DNA from: Azoarcus sp. | Lineage (GTDB): Bacteria > Pseudomonadota > Gammaproteobacteria > Burkholderiales > Rhodocyclaceae | Length of the DNA: 32,588 nucleotides | Direction: 5' to 3' | Assembly: GCA_031289095.1 (NCBI GenBank) | Contig: JAITQD010000056.1 | Coordinates: 1 to 32,588 of the forward strand | Shown here: positions 1-9,106 of the stretch, one piece after another | Layout of the letters: every line of letters begins with the position of its first letter | Position numbering within the stretch: position 1 is the first letter of the stretch | Program-made: the position numbers and the translations under genes | The notes under the pieces: generated by a model | Told to the model about the DNA's origin: nothing | What the model saw: only the letters and a program-made list of their open reading frames with translations | Databases searched by the model: none

Positions 1-387
1 CCCCAGCGCGGTCGCCGCCACCGCCAGCGCGGCCAGCGCCGTTTCCGGGCCGAAGCGTTGGCGCGCGAAATGCCAGCTTGCATAGCACCATGTCATTGCA
101 GCCAGCGCGGAAGGCAGGCGAAACACCCATTCGACCGGGAGAACACCGTTGAAACAAAAGTAGCTCGCCGCCTGCAACCAATAGATGAGAATCGGCTTGT
201 CGAAACGGTGCTCGCCATTGAGATAGGTCGACAGAAAATCGCCCCGCGCGAACATCTCGCGTGTCGCCTCGGAAAACGCGCCCTCGTCGACATCGGTCAG
301 CGGCCCGCCCCCCAGACGCAGCAGGAAAGCGAGCAACGGCAGGGCGAAGACGAACAGGCGCACGCCCCGGTTCTGTTCCTGCATCAT
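1..387 (-). CDS. Glycosyltransferase family 39 (ArnT/PMT-like), N-terminal part, cut by window edge
   Basis: Only the first 129 codons are visible. The start codon overlaps the stop of the GT2 gene by four bases (ATGA at 387-384). After a short cytoplasmic tail there is a hydrophobic first membrane segment (about residues 10-25), then an acidic loop with DVDE (residues 32-35) and the stretch GEHRFDKPILIYW (58-70). That layout is typical of GT-C enzymes of family 39 (ArnT, dolichyl-phosphate-mannose-protein mannosyltransferase), where the early Asp/Glu pair is catalytic and periplasmic. Such enzymes move a sugar from a polyprenyl-phosphate carrier to lipid A, a glycolipid or a protein. The GT2 gene directly upstream would make that donor. 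The acceptor and sugar cannot be told from the sequence. No frameshift is seen in the visible part. Confidence 0.85.
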   Translation of the reverse strand, partial: MMQEQNRGVRLFVFALPLLAFLLRLGGGPLTDVDEGAFSEATREMFARGDFLSTYLNGEHRFDKPILIYWLQAASYFCFNGVLPVEWVFRLPSALAAMTWCYASWHFARQRFGPETALAALAVAATALG

Positions 388-1454
388 GCTTTATCCGCCG
401 GCACTTCGGCAGCGCCGCCGGGGAGATGCCAGCAGGCGTCGGTGGTAGGCGTTTCTGCCTCTCGTGCGAGGTAGGAGCGGTTGGCGCCCGATTCGTAATA
501 GACCCGCGCCAGCAATTCCGCCAACACCCCGGAAGTCACCATCTGCACCCCGGCGATGATGAGGAAAAAGCCGCCGAAAAGCAGGGGCCGGGTGCCGATA
601 TCCTCGTCGAGAAAGAACTTGACCGCGCTCAGGTAAGCGAGGATGAGACTGCCCAGCGCCCCGAGCACGATGCCGATGCCGCCGAAAAAATGTCCGGGCC
701 GGGTGCGGAAGCGCATGAAGAAATAGACGAAGATCAAATCGAGGATGACGCGGAAAGTGCGCGAGATGCCGTACTTGGATTGCCCGAACACGCGGGCGTG
801 ATGCGTCACCACCTCCTGCGCGATGCGGCGCGGCGTGGTCACGGTCGCCAGCCAGGCGGGAATGAAGCGGTGCATTTCGCCGTACAGGCGCACGTTCTTG
901 ATGGCGCTGGCGCGGAACACTTTCAGGCTGCAACCATAATCGCGCAAGTGAACGCCGGTCATGCGGGCGATCAGGCGGTTGGCGATACGCGACGGAATCT
1001 TGCGCAGCAACAGGCCATCCTGGCGATCCTTGCGCCAGCCGGCGACGAGATCGAGGTCTTCGGCGAGCAGCCGTCCGACCATGCGCGGAATGTCGACAGG
1101 GTCGTTTTGCAGATCGCCGTCCAGGGTCACGATGACGCTGCCGCGCGCCGCGTCGATGCCGGCCTGCATCGCCGCCGTCTGTTTGAAATTGCGCACGAGC
1201 TGCACCACCCGTACGTGCGGGCCGTAGCGTTGCGCGCCACGCAGCAACTCCGCCGCAGTGGCGTCGCTGCTGCCGTCGTCGACCAGCACCGCTTCCCAGG
1301 GCCAGGGATAAAGCGCGAGCGCGAGATGGATGCGTTCGAGAAGCGGCTCGACGTTTTCGGCCTCGTTGTACATCGGCACCACTACCGACAGACTGTGTTG
1401 CGGCAACCCGGCGGGGATTTGCGCCTCGGTGGGCGGGAGGGGAGATGTGCTCAT
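384..1454 (-). CDS. GT2 polyprenyl-phosphate glycosyltransferase (GtrB/ArnC/DPMS-like)
   Basis: This 356-residue protein should transfer a sugar from a nucleotide donor to undecaprenyl phosphate on the cytoplasmic face of the inner membrane. The GT-A fold motifs are clear: VVVPMYNEAEN (24-34), VDDGS (58-62) and DGDLQNDP (112-119, metal and donor binding). Two hydrophobic hairpins follow in the C-terminal third, starting near FVYFFMRF and FGGFFLIIAG, as in GtrB and ArnC. The start was chosen because its ATG overlaps the stop of the preceding gene (ATGA at 1454-1451); a longer reading would run into the flippase gene. The stop overlaps the start of the GT39 gene, so the pair is probably translated in a coupled way. 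Sugar specificity is not visible. Confidence 0.93.
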   Translation of the reverse strand: MSTSPLPPTEAQIPAGLPQHSLSVVVPMYNEAENVEPLLERIHLALALYPWPWEAVLVDDGSSDATAAELLRGAQRYGPHVRVVQLVRNFKQTAAMQAGIDAARGSVIVTLDGDLQNDPVDIPRMVGRLLAEDLDLVAGWRKDRQDGLLLRKIPSRIANRLIARMTGVHLRDYGCSLKVFRASAIKNVRLYGEMHRFIPAWLATVTTPRRIAQEVVTHHARVFGQSKYGISRTFRVILDLIFVYFFMRFRTRPGHFFGGIGIVLGALGSLILAYLSAVKFFLDEDIGTRPLLFGGFFLIIAGVQMVTSGVLAELLARVYYESGANRSYLAREAETPTTDACWHLPGGAAEVPADKA

Positions 1455-2380
1455 GGGGTCAGTCCCTTCGCGGAATCCGGCGGCTCCGCCGTTGAATGGA
1501 TGCCGGGCAGCAGCGCCGCAACGGCACCGGTCGTCAGGGCGCAGGCAATCACGAACAGGTGCAGCGCCAGCGCTGCGCGCAGCCCGTCGGCAAGGACGAC
1601 GCCGTTGGGCAACAGCGCTGCTGCCGCGCCAGCCTCGTAAGTACCGAAACCCGCCACCCCCTGGATCGGGAGAACGGCGGCGAGTTCCGCCCCCAGCGCA
1701 CCCGCCGCGCCCGTGCCCATCCCGGCGTCGAGCAGTGCGGACAACAGCCACGCCTGCGCCGTGAGTTTGACCGACCAGTTCGCAACCGTCCATAGCCAGC
1801 CGAGGCGTGCATGCCGCGCCGAGGCCGCAAACGCATCGCGCAAGCCGGCGAACTTACGCGCCAGCCCGCCGCGTTCGGCCCATTGGTGAGGCCGCCGCGC
1901 CCAGCGCGGCAGCCCCCAGGCAAAAACGAGGAGCGCCGCCAGACCGGCCAGCCGCAAGGCCAGCGGCAACGCCGGCCACACCGCGACCGCCGCCATCATC
2001 ACGATCAGCGCGTCCTGCAAACGAAACCAGAAAAGGGAGGCCAGCGCGCGCGTGAGCGGCGTACCGAAAATCCTGCCAAGCAGCATCGGGAAAGCCGCCT
2101 CGCCGCCCCGGAACGGCACGATGTTCAGGGCTGCGTTGTGCATAAGCACGATGCGCAGGCAGGCGACAAAACGGCCACCGCCGTCGTGGCGGAATTCGTC
2201 ATAGACCCGCGCCGCGCGCAACAGGTAACTGAGAAAAAAGCCCACCGCCGCCAGCGCCACGACGCCGGGGGACAAACGCGCCAGCGCTTCGCCGAGTTCC
2301 GTCCAGCGCCGGTCGCCAAACAGCCAGAGCGCGAGCGCCAGGGTGAGCGCAATGGCAATGGCATTTCTGGCGTACTTCAT
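1451..2380 (-). CDS. LPG-synthase transmembrane-domain protein (UPF0104/flippase-like)
   Basis: This 309-residue, almost wholly hydrophobic protein has about eight membrane segments. The family markers are RAAR (55-58) after the second segment and HNAALNIVPFRGGEAAFP (81-98), which match the membrane part of lysylphosphatidylglycerol synthase (MprF-like) and related UPF0104 proteins. The soluble aminoacyl-transferase domain of MprF is absent. Stand-alone members often sit with glycosyltransferases and are thought to move lipids or lipid-linked sugars across the membrane; that role is inferred here from the GT2 and GT39 neighbours. It starts 7 bases after the TAA of the PAP2 gene and ends in an ATGA overlap with the GT2 gene. 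Confidence 0.82.
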   Translation of the reverse strand: MKYARNAIAIALTLALALWLFGDRRWTELGEALARLSPGVVALAAVGFFLSYLLRAARVYDEFRHDGGGRFVACLRIVLMHNAALNIVPFRGGEAAFPMLLGRIFGTPLTRALASLFWFRLQDALIVMMAAVAVWPALPLALRLAGLAALLVFAWGLPRWARRPHQWAERGGLARKFAGLRDAFAASARHARLGWLWTVANWSVKLTAQAWLLSALLDAGMGTGAAGALGAELAAVLPIQGVAGFGTYEAGAAAALLPNGVVLADGLRAALALHLFVIACALTTGAVAALLPGIHSTAEPPDSAKGLTP

Positions 2381-2387
2381 CGCCAGA

Positions 2388-3194
2388 TTACCCCGTCGTC
2401 CGCAATGCCGCCGGACGCCAAAGCGCGAACAGCGATCCGGTCACCGCCCAGACGCACAACAGGTATTGCATCCAGCGCCCTTCCGGATGATCCAGCTTCT
2501 CAAAACCGAACGCGATGGCGGCAACGAGCGCGAGACCGGCCATGAAGCGCTGGCCGCGCACGTTGTCCCAAAAGCGCCAGCGCGCCGACCAAGCGCCGCC
2601 AATCGCCGCTGCCGTCCAGCCGCCCGCCGCGCCGCCGAGCAGGTCGAGCGGCCAGTGCGCCCCGACCGCAAGGCGCGAAAACGCCACCAGCGCCGCGACC
2701 GGCAACGCAAGCCAGGCCAGGGGCCGTCGACTGCACAACACCAGCACCCCCGCGAGCGTAAAGGCAGTCAGCGAGTGCCCGGACGGAAAAGAATAATTGT
2801 GCAGCGGCAGACCAATGACATGGATCGCCTCGGGCGGCAACACCGAGGGCGGACGCGGCACCTGGGCGATCAGTTTGACTGCCTGGGTATAGAGACTGGC
2901 GAGCGGCGCGGCCAGCAAGGCCGCCGCCAGCCAGCGCGGTTGCCGGACGAGCGTGGGGGCAAGCAGGCAAAAAGCGCCGAGCGTGCTGCCCGCGTTGGTG
3001 ATCCCGGCCCAGACGAATGCCGGCAGCCATCCCGCCGCTGCTGCGTTGGCGGCCAGGAACAGGGCTTCGTTACCGTCCGTCGCCGCCACCACGCCCGCGC
3101 CCAAGGCGCAGAGCAGAACCGGCAGGATGAGCCATGTGTCCGGATGCCGGGCCGCGACGGGCGTGGGCGGAACAGGGCTTTCCACGCCGTTCAC
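2388..3194 (-). CDS. PAP2-family membrane phosphatase
   Basis: This 268-residue integral membrane protein carries all three PAP2 signature blocks: a Lys followed by Arg-Pro (K107, RP 114-115), PSGH (137-140) and SR with a downstream His/Asp (SR 173-174, H180, D184). These form the phosphohistidine-type active site used on lipid phosphates such as undecaprenyl pyrophosphate, phosphatidylglycerophosphate or lipid A phosphates. The start is GTG and overlaps the tex stop (GTGA at 3194-3191). Next to a polyprenyl-phosphate sugar transferase and a flippase-like protein, a role in recycling or trimming a lipid carrier is plausible, but the substrate is not shown by sequence. Confidence 0.9.
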   Translation of the reverse strand: MNGVESPVPPTPVAARHPDTWLILPVLLCALGAGVVAATDGNEALFLAANAAAAGWLPAFVWAGITNAGSTLGAFCLLAPTLVRQPRWLAAALLAAPLASLYTQAVKLIAQVPRPPSVLPPEAIHVIGLPLHNYSFPSGHSLTAFTLAGVLVLCSRRPLAWLALPVAALVAFSRLAVGAHWPLDLLGGAAGGWTAAAIGGAWSARWRFWDNVRGQRFMAGLALVAAIAFGFEKLDHPEGRWMQYLLCVWAVTGSLFALWRPAALRTTG

Positions 3195-5518
3195 TTGTCG
3201 CGGGCACGAGCAAAGGCCAGCGCCAGCGCACTTTCACCGACAGGTTGGGGCGCGGCGGAGCGCGGGCCGGAGCGGCTGTCGGGTCGGGAGCCGCCGCCAC
3301 GGCGGGGTTCCTGCCCGGAGACGCCGCTGTTTTCGGCGCGGCGAGGATGGGCTTCGTCCGACAAGCGCATGGTGAGGGCAATGCGTTTGCGCGCAAGGTC
3401 GACCTCGACCACCTTCACCTTGACGACCTGACCGGCCTTGACCACGGTATGCGGGTCTTTTACGTAGCGGTCGGCCAGCGCCGAAATATGCACGAGGCCG
3501 TCCTGATGCACGCCGACATCGACGAAAGCGCCGAAGTTGGTGACGTTGGTGACGACGCCTTCGAGCAGCATGCCGGGTTCGAGATCGGCGGGCGACTTGA
3601 TGCCGGCGCGGAAAGTTGCGGTGCGAAACTCCGGACGCGGATCGCGTCCGGGCTTCTCCAGTTCGGCGAGAATATCTTTCACTGTTGGCAGACCGAAACG
3701 CTCATCAGTGAATTCGGCGGCGGTAATCGTCTTCACGAAAGCGCCGTTGCCCATCAGTTCGCGTACGTCCTTGCGCACCTTGGCGAGGATGCGTTCGACC
3801 ACCGGGTATGCTTCCGGGTGCACCGCCGACGCGTCGAGCGGATTGTCGCCGCTGGGAATGCGCAGGAATCCCGCCGCCTGCTCGAACGTCCGGGGGCCGA
3901 GGCGCGACACCTCCAGCAGGGCGCGGCGGTCGCGGAACGGCCCCTTGCTGTCACGGTGGGCGACGATGTTGCCCGCGAGCAGCGTGTTGAGTCCGGAAAT
4001 ACGCGCCAGCAACGGCGCGGAGGCGGTATTCACATCGACACCGACGGCATTGACGCAATCCTCGACCACCGCATCCAGGCTCTTTGCCAGATGGCCCTGG
4101 TTCACGTCGTGCTGGTACTGGCCGACGCCGATCGACTTGGGGTCGATCTTTACCAGTTCGGCGAGCGGGTCTTGCAATCGGCGGGCGATCGACACCGCGC
4201 CGCGCAGCGACACATCCAGCGCGGGAAATTCGCGCGCCGCCAGTTCCGAGGCCGAATACACCGAAGCACCGGCCTCCGAGACCACGACGCTGGTCAACCG
4301 CAAGGCCGGATGGCGCGTGCCCAATTCGGCCACCAGCGCGTCGGTTTCGCGCGAAGCAGTGCCGTTGCCGATGGCGACCAGTTCCACCGCGTGCTTTTTT
4401 GCCAGCGCCGCCAGGGTGGCGAGTGCGCCCTCGCGGTCGCGGCGCGGCTCGAAGGGGTAGACGGTGGCGGTATCGAGGAGTTTGCCGGTAGCATCAATGA
4501 TCGCCACCTTGACCCCGGTGCGGATGCCGGGGTCGAGACCCATCGTGTTGCGGTTGCCCGCCGGAGCGGCGAGCAGCAAATCCTTCAGGTTGCGGGCGAA
4601 GACGCGAATCGCCTCTTCTTCGGCGCGCTCGCGCAGAGCGCCCATGAGGTCGAGTTCGAGCGAAAGCGAGATTTTTACGTTCCAGGCCCAGCGCACCGTT
4701 TCGTTGAGCCATTTGTCGGCGGCGCGGCCCTGGTCGCGGACGCCGAAGCGCGCCGCGATGCGTCGCTCGCAGGGGTGAGGCGCATCTTCGGGATGGGGGA
4801 GATTCAGCGTGAGTTTCAGCACGCCCTCATTGCGTCCGCGCAGCAAGGCAAGGGCGCGATGCGAGGGCATGGCGGCAATCGGTTCGCGGAAGTCGAACCA
4901 GTCGCGGAACTTGGCCCCTTCGTTTTCCTTGCCCTCGATCACGGCGGCGCGCACCTCGCCCTCATCGTGCAACAGCGTGCGCAGGCCACCGATCAGGGTG
5001 GCGTCTTCGGCGAACTGTTCCATCAATATCTGACGCGCCCCGTCGAGCACCGCCTTGGCGTCGCCGAAACCGGCTTCGGCGTTGAGATAGCCGAGCGCGG
5101 CGGCGTCCGGCGCGAGATCCGGGTTGGCGAGCAAGGCTTCGGCGAGCGGGGCCAATCCCGCTTCGCGTGCGATCTGCGCCTTGGTGCGGCGCTTGGGCTT
5201 GTAGGGCAAGTAAAGGTCTTCGAGGCGCTGCTTGGTGTCGGCAGCCTCGATGTCGGCGCGCAACCGGGCGTCGAGCTTGCCCTGCTCCTCGATCGACGCC
5301 AGCACCGCGCTACGGCGTTCTTCCAGCTCGCGCAGATAAACGAGCCGTTCGGCGAGCGTGCGCAACTGGGTGTCGTCCAGACCGCCGGTAACTTCCTTGC
5401 GGTAACGGGCGATGAAGGGAACGGTGGCGCCGTCGTCGAGTAATCGTACGGCGGCGTCGACCTGACGCGAGGAAACGCTGAGTTCGTCGGCGATGCGATT
5501 TTCTATCGGGGCGGGCAT
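3191..5518 (-). CDS. tex: Tex (YhgF) RNA-binding transcriptional accessory protein
   Basis: This 775-residue protein aligns by eye with E. coli YhgF/Tex along its whole length. In order it shows the Tex N-terminal helical region ([15 protein letters not shown] near residue 28), the YqgF-like RNase H fold (start [14 protein letters not shown]), the helix-hairpin-helix part ([11 protein letters not shown]), and a C-terminal S1 domain (about 645-717, with [20 protein letters not shown]). A basic, disordered Arg/Gly/Ser tail ends the protein. Tex binds nucleic acid and is linked to transcription and stress tolerance. The codon before the start has no purine-rich ribosome site, but the N-terminus fits the family. 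The gene heads a run of overlapping minus-strand genes with an unrelated envelope theme. Confidence 0.97.
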   Translation of the reverse strand: MPAPIENRIADELSVSSRQVDAAVRLLDDGATVPFIARYRKEVTGGLDDTQLRTLAERLVYLRELEERRSAVLASIEEQGKLDARLRADIEAADTKQRLEDLYLPYKPKRRTKAQIAREAGLAPLAEALLANPDLAPDAAALGYLNAEAGFGDAKAVLDGARQILMEQFAEDATLIGGLRTLLHDEGEVRAAVIEGKENEGAKFRDWFDFREPIAAMPSHRALALLRGRNEGVLKLTLNLPHPEDAPHPCERRIAARFGVRDQGRAADKWLNETVRWAWNVKISLSLELDLMGALRERAEEEAIRVFARNLKDLLLAAPAGNRNTMGLDPGIRTGVKVAIIDATGKLLDTATVYPFEPRRDREGALATLAALAKKHAVELVAIGNGTASRETDALVAELGTRHPALRLTSVVVSEAGASVYSASELAAREFPALDVSLRGAVSIARRLQDPLAELVKIDPKSIGVGQYQHDVNQGHLAKSLDAVVEDCVNAVGVDVNTASAPLLARISGLNTLLAGNIVAHRDSKGPFRDRRALLEVSRLGPRTFEQAAGFLRIPSGDNPLDASAVHPEAYPVVERILAKVRKDVRELMGNGAFVKTITAAEFTDERFGLPTVKDILAELEKPGRDPRPEFRTATFRAGIKSPADLEPGMLLEGVVTNVTNFGAFVDVGVHQDGLVHISALADRYVKDPHTVVKAGQVVKVKVVEVDLARKRIALTMRLSDEAHPRRAENSGVSGQEPRRGGGSRPDSRSGPRSAAPQPVGESALALAFARARDK

Positions 5519-5576
5519 GGAGAAGGAACCGGGTGGATGTTCATTACAGCGGCATCGTCACCGCCGATGGGGCGCG

Positions 5577-5582
5577 ATTGTA
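5577..5582 (-). promoter_or_regulatory. Candidate -10 box for tex
   Basis: On the minus strand TACAAT (5582-5577) lies about 59 bases upstream of the tex start. No good -35 hexamer is seen at 16-18 bases upstream, so the call rests on the -10 match and position alone. Confidence 0.35.
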
Positions 5583-5868
5583 CAACACCCCGGCGAGCGA
5601 CCTGTCCCTGAAATTGCACCATCTCCAGATGCGGGCGAAGTCCCGGATGTTCCTGAAAACGCTTTTGGCATATTCTGTTATTGGGTTCCGTGCTGGAAAT
5701 CGCCAATTCCCTCCTTTTTGGAGAGAACCTTTGCCGGTCGTTTTTGCCGCTTCGCCGCCGTGACAGGTTTTATCCCGGGTTGCCGCCCGCGTCCGATTGT
5801 TGCCTGTTTTCAGCCATCCGCCGCGCCAGTGTGATGTATTGCCGCTTCCGTCGCAGGCGCCGTTCCCC

Positions 5869-5885
5869 TTGGCAGGCTTCTTGCA
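5869..5885 (+). promoter_or_regulatory. Sigma-54 (-24/-12) promoter upstream of flgK
   Basis: The sequence TTGGCAGGCTTCTTGCA matches the RpoN consensus TTGGCACG-N4-TTGCW with one mismatch and exact spacing of the GG and GC dinucleotides. Transcription would start near 5896, giving a leader of about 26 bases that contains the ribosome site AGGGGAAG (5910-5917). RpoN control of flagellar middle genes is established in Pseudomonas and Vibrio; its use here is inferred from the match and from a second site before fliK. Confidence 0.75.
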
Positions 5886-5921
5886 GAGCAGGAACGAAAG
5901 CTTGCAAATAGGGGAAGCGTC

Positions 5922-7877
5922 ATGTCAAGCCTGCTCAACATCGGACTCAGCGGCACCAACGCCGCGCAGAACCAGTTGATTACTGCCAGCCACAATATCG
6001 CCAATGCCAACGTCGACGGGTTTCACCGTCAGCGCGTCATGCAGAGCGCGCAGAATTCGTGGTTCAGCGGGTCGGGGTTTTTCGGCAACGGTGTACGGAC
6101 GGTCGCGGTGACGCGCGCTTATGATCAGTTCCTTGAAAATCAGGTGCTGAACGCGGGAACGAAACAGGCAGCGTATGCGACCTACGCCACGCAAATCAGT
6201 CAGATCGACAATTTGCTGGCCGACGCCAGCGCCGGCCTGAGTCCGGCGCTGGACAGTTTTTTTGCCGGGTTGCAGGAGGTGGCTTCCAACCCGACGAGTT
6301 CGGCGGCGCGGCAGGCGTTGCTGTCCGGTGCACAGGCGCTGGCGGGACGGTTCCAGAGCCTCAACGCGCGGTTGAACGAAATCCGCGCCGGGGTGGAGTA
6401 CGACATCCGTAGTTCCGTGGAGCAAATCAATTCTTATACCAAGGCGATTGCTGACCTTAACCAGCGCATTATGGTTGCGCAGGCCGCCGGGCCGGGAAAG
6501 CCGGTGAATGATTTGCTCGACCAGCGTGGGCAGTTGGTGAGCGAACTCAACGATCTGGTGCAGGTGACCACCAGTCTGCAAGACGATGGCACGCTGTCGG
6601 TGTCCATGGGGTCGGGGCAGTCGCTGGTGCAAGGCAATACGGCGAACATGTTGGCGGCGGTGCAGAGCAAGAGCGATCCGCAACGCTATGATGTGGCGCT
6701 GCTAACGCCCAACGGGACGCAGATTGTTTTGCCCGAGCGTTTGTTTACGGGCGGCACGCTGGCGGGATTGCTCAACTTCCGGCAGGAATCGCTCGATCCG
6801 GCGCAGAATCAGCTCGGAATGATTGCGGTGTCGGTGGCCGCCGCGATCAATAATCAGCATAAGTTGGGCGTCGATCTCAATGGTGCACTGGGGCTGGATC
6901 TTTTCAAGATGCCGCAGCCGAATGTTATTCCAAGCGACGCGGCGGCGGTGATGTTCGATTTCGATACTGATGCCATGTCCGATGATATTGCCGGTCTTGC
7001 CAGTTTGACCGGCGATGATTATGAATTGAGTTTTAACGGCACGGATTATGTGATTACCAATCTGAACACCCGAAATAGCATGACGCTGACCGCGCCGGTG
7101 GATACGTTCGAGGGGTTGAAGATTGATCTTTCCGCGTCGACGCTCACCGCCGGGCAGAAGGCGACGATACAACCCACGCGCAACGCGGCGAGCGATATTG
7201 CGGTGGCGATCAGCGACCCGAACAAGATTGCCGCCGGTAATCCGGTAATCGGCGAGGCGCCGACCAGTAATGCCGGCGACGGCAAGGTGTCGGATGTGGT
7301 GATGAAGGATGTGACCGGGGTATTGAGTTCGCCGCCCTGGAATCTGGCGCTGACTTTCAGCGGGGGGAGCCTGATTTCGTCGCCAGCCGGTTTTACCGTG
7401 ACGCCGACGACTTATGACCCGGCCAGCGATGCTTCCGGCAAGGAATTTACGGTGACTGGCCCAGGGGGCTTCGAGTTTACTTTTACGCTGTCGGGTACGC
7501 CCGGAGAGGGCGATACGTTCAACTTGTCGCCGACCGAGGCGGGCGTGGCCGATAGCCGCAATGCCAATCTGCTGGGGGCGCTGCAAAACGCCAAGCTGCT
7601 GTTCGGGAGCGGTTCCGGCCCGACGGCGACGCTGGGCGCGGCTTATTCGCAATTGGTCAATAAGGTCGGAAACAAGACGCACGAGATGCTGACCAACGAG
7701 CAGACGCAGACCACGCTGTATAACCAGTCCGCCGAGATGCGCGATTCGCTGTCGGCGGTCGATCTCGACGAGGAAGCGGCCAATCTTCTGCGGTATCAAC
7801 AGGCTTATCAGGCGTCCGCGCGGGTGATGTCGATTGCCCAGACCCTGTTCAATGAAATCATCTCGATTGCGCGCTGA
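5922..7877 (+). CDS. flgK: FlgK, flagellar hook-filament junction protein 1 (HAP1)
   Basis: This 651-residue protein forms the first junction ring between hook and filament and is secreted through the flagellar export gate without a cleaved signal. The N-terminus (SLLNIGLSGTNAAQNQLITA, then SHNIANANVDGFHRQ) is the conserved flagellar rod/hook D0 motif, and the C-terminus (AANLLRYQQAYQASARVM, then IAQTLFNEIISI) is the matching D0 helix. The middle is long compared with the roughly 550-residue enteric protein and holds beta-rich outer-domain sequence (about 360-535), including YELSFNGTDY (367-376) and LSGTPGEGDTF (about 522-532). Similar motifs recur in FlgL. A good ribosome site precedes the ATG, and flgL starts 14 bases after the stop. 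Confidence 0.97.
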   Translation: MSSLLNIGLSGTNAAQNQLITASHNIANANVDGFHRQRVMQSAQNSWFSGSGFFGNGVRTVAVTRAYDQFLENQVLNAGTKQAAYATYATQISQIDNLLADASAGLSPALDSFFAGLQEVASNPTSSAARQALLSGAQALAGRFQSLNARLNEIRAGVEYDIRSSVEQINSYTKAIADLNQRIMVAQAAGPGKPVNDLLDQRGQLVSELNDLVQVTTSLQDDGTLSVSMGSGQSLVQGNTANMLAAVQSKSDPQRYDVALLTPNGTQIVLPERLFTGGTLAGLLNFRQESLDPAQNQLGMIAVSVAAAINNQHKLGVDLNGALGLDLFKMPQPNVIPSDAAAVMFDFDTDAMSDDIAGLASLTGDDYELSFNGTDYVITNLNTRNSMTLTAPVDTFEGLKIDLSASTLTAGQKATIQPTRNAASDIAVAISDPNKIAAGNPVIGEAPTSNAGDGKVSDVVMKDVTGVLSSPPWNLALTFSGGSLISSPAGFTVTPTTYDPASDASGKEFTVTGPGGFEFTFTLSGTPGEGDTFNLSPTEAGVADSRNANLLGALQNAKLLFGSGSGPTATLGAAYSQLVNKVGNKTHEMLTNEQTQTTLYNQSAEMRDSLSAVDLDEEAANLLRYQQAYQASARVMSIAQTLFNEIISIAR

Positions 7878-7891
7878 AGCGGAGAAGGATC

Positions 7892-9094
7892 ATGCGTATA
7901 ACGTCCAATATGATTTACGACCGCGGAATTTTCTCGATTCAGTCACTGTGGTCGAACATTCTGCATGCACAACAGGAAATCGGCACCGAACGGCGCATAC
8001 TGACGCCCGCCGACGATCCGATTGCAGCGGCGCGCGCGCTCGATGTCTCCCAGTCGCGCAGTATCAACGCGCAGTACCAGACTAATCAGGACTATTCCAG
8101 CGACCATCTCAAGTTGCTGGAAAACAGGTTGGCGGGCATGGAGGAGATTCTGCAATACGTGCGGCAGAGCGCGGTTGCCGCCGGCGACGGCATTCTTGAA
8201 CAGAGTCAGTTGAATTCCATCGCTACCGATATGCGGTCGCAGTTCGATTCGCTGCTCACGCTCGCAAATACGCGGGACGCCGCCGGTGATTATCTGTTTT
8301 CGGGTTATCGGGCCGATACTCAACCGTTTCAGGGTGGATATGGCAACGTCTATTACGCGGGCGACCAAGGCACGCGCACGATGCAGGTTTCTTCGACGCG
8401 CTTTATGCCGGTGAGTTTGCCAGGGTCGGATGTGTTCGATAAGACCCGCTCGCTGGAAGGGGCGATCAATGCTTTCACCGGCGAGAGCAACAGCGGTGGG
8501 GCGACGGCCAGCGTTGCCTTCGATCCGGTGCAGGCCGATCCGGCCAATACCGGACGGCGCTACGAGGTGAGTTTCAACGGTACGAGTTATGACGTTATCG
8601 AGTATCAGCCCGGTAACAGTGCGCCGGTGACGGTATCGCCGGTGACGGTGACGGCGGGGCCGCCCGATACGATTGAATTCAACGGCCTCAAGATGGAGGT
8701 GTCCGGTACGCCGGACAACGGTGATTCGTTCGAGGTGTTTGTCGCTTCCAAGAACGTGTTCGACAATATGGCGATTTTTATCGACACCCTTGAACGTCCG
8801 GGGGTCAGCGGCGTGATCAGCGGAGTGAAATTTATCATTGATAACGCTGATTGCGCGCTCGAAAGCTCATTGCGGGCGCGCGCCCAAGTGGGTTCTCAGA
8901 TGATCGAACTCGAACAGTTGGGTAATCTCACCAGCGATATGGATTTGCAATACGCCGACACGCTGTCGCGCTTGCAGGATTGCGATCTGGCCGAAGCCTA
9001 CTCGCGCCTGACGCAACTACAGACCAACCTTGAAGCCGCGCAGTTGTCGTTCATGAAGGTGAGCGGACTGTCGCTGTTTAATTACCTGCAATGA
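7892..9094 (+). CDS. flgL: FlgL, flagellar hook-filament junction protein 3 (HAP3)
   Basis: This 400-residue protein is the second junction protein, on which flagellin is assembled. The start MRITSNMIYDRG and the segment QQEIGTERRILTPADDPIAA are typical of the flagellin/FlgL N-terminal coiled-coil domain, and the C-terminus (LQTNLEAAQLSFMKVSGLSL) is the matching helix. It is longer than the roughly 320-residue enteric FlgL because of a beta-rich outer domain with YEVSFNGTSY (224-233) and MEVSGTPDNGDSFEVF (268-283). The ribosome site GGAGAAGG sits just upstream. It lies in the same transcription unit as flgK. Confidence 0.97.
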   Translation: MRITSNMIYDRGIFSIQSLWSNILHAQQEIGTERRILTPADDPIAAARALDVSQSRSINAQYQTNQDYSSDHLKLLENRLAGMEEILQYVRQSAVAAGDGILEQSQLNSIATDMRSQFDSLLTLANTRDAAGDYLFSGYRADTQPFQGGYGNVYYAGDQGTRTMQVSSTRFMPVSLPGSDVFDKTRSLEGAINAFTGESNSGGATASVAFDPVQADPANTGRRYEVSFNGTSYDVIEYQPGNSAPVTVSPVTVTAGPPDTIEFNGLKMEVSGTPDNGDSFEVFVASKNVFDNMAIFIDTLERPGVSGVISGVKFIIDNADCALESSLRARAQVGSQMIELEQLGNLTSDMDLQYADTLSRLQDCDLAEAYSRLTQLQTNLEAAQLSFMKVSGLSLFNYLQ

Positions 9095-9106
9095 ACAGGG
9101 GTGGCC

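Larger units (their letters stand above)
5519..5921. other. Divergent intergenic region tex / flgK
   Basis: This roughly 400-base gap separates tex (minus) from flgK (plus). It holds a candidate -10 box for tex and a sigma-54-type promoter close to flgK, both listed separately. A small CTCC-TTTTT-GGAG stem lies near 5712-5724. Short open frames exist here on the plus strand but lack convincing start signals and are rich in Arg and Cys codons as expected from non-coding GC-rich DNA. I see no RNA gene. Confidence 0.6.

Noticed and set aside
3134-5443. 769-codon plus-strand frame opposite tex
   Set aside because: Antisense shadow of tex; the minus-strand protein aligns with Tex over its full length.
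5681-5911. Short plus-strand frame in the tex-flgK gap
   Set aside because: It overlaps the sigma-54 promoter, has no good ribosome site and a composition typical of non-coding DNA.
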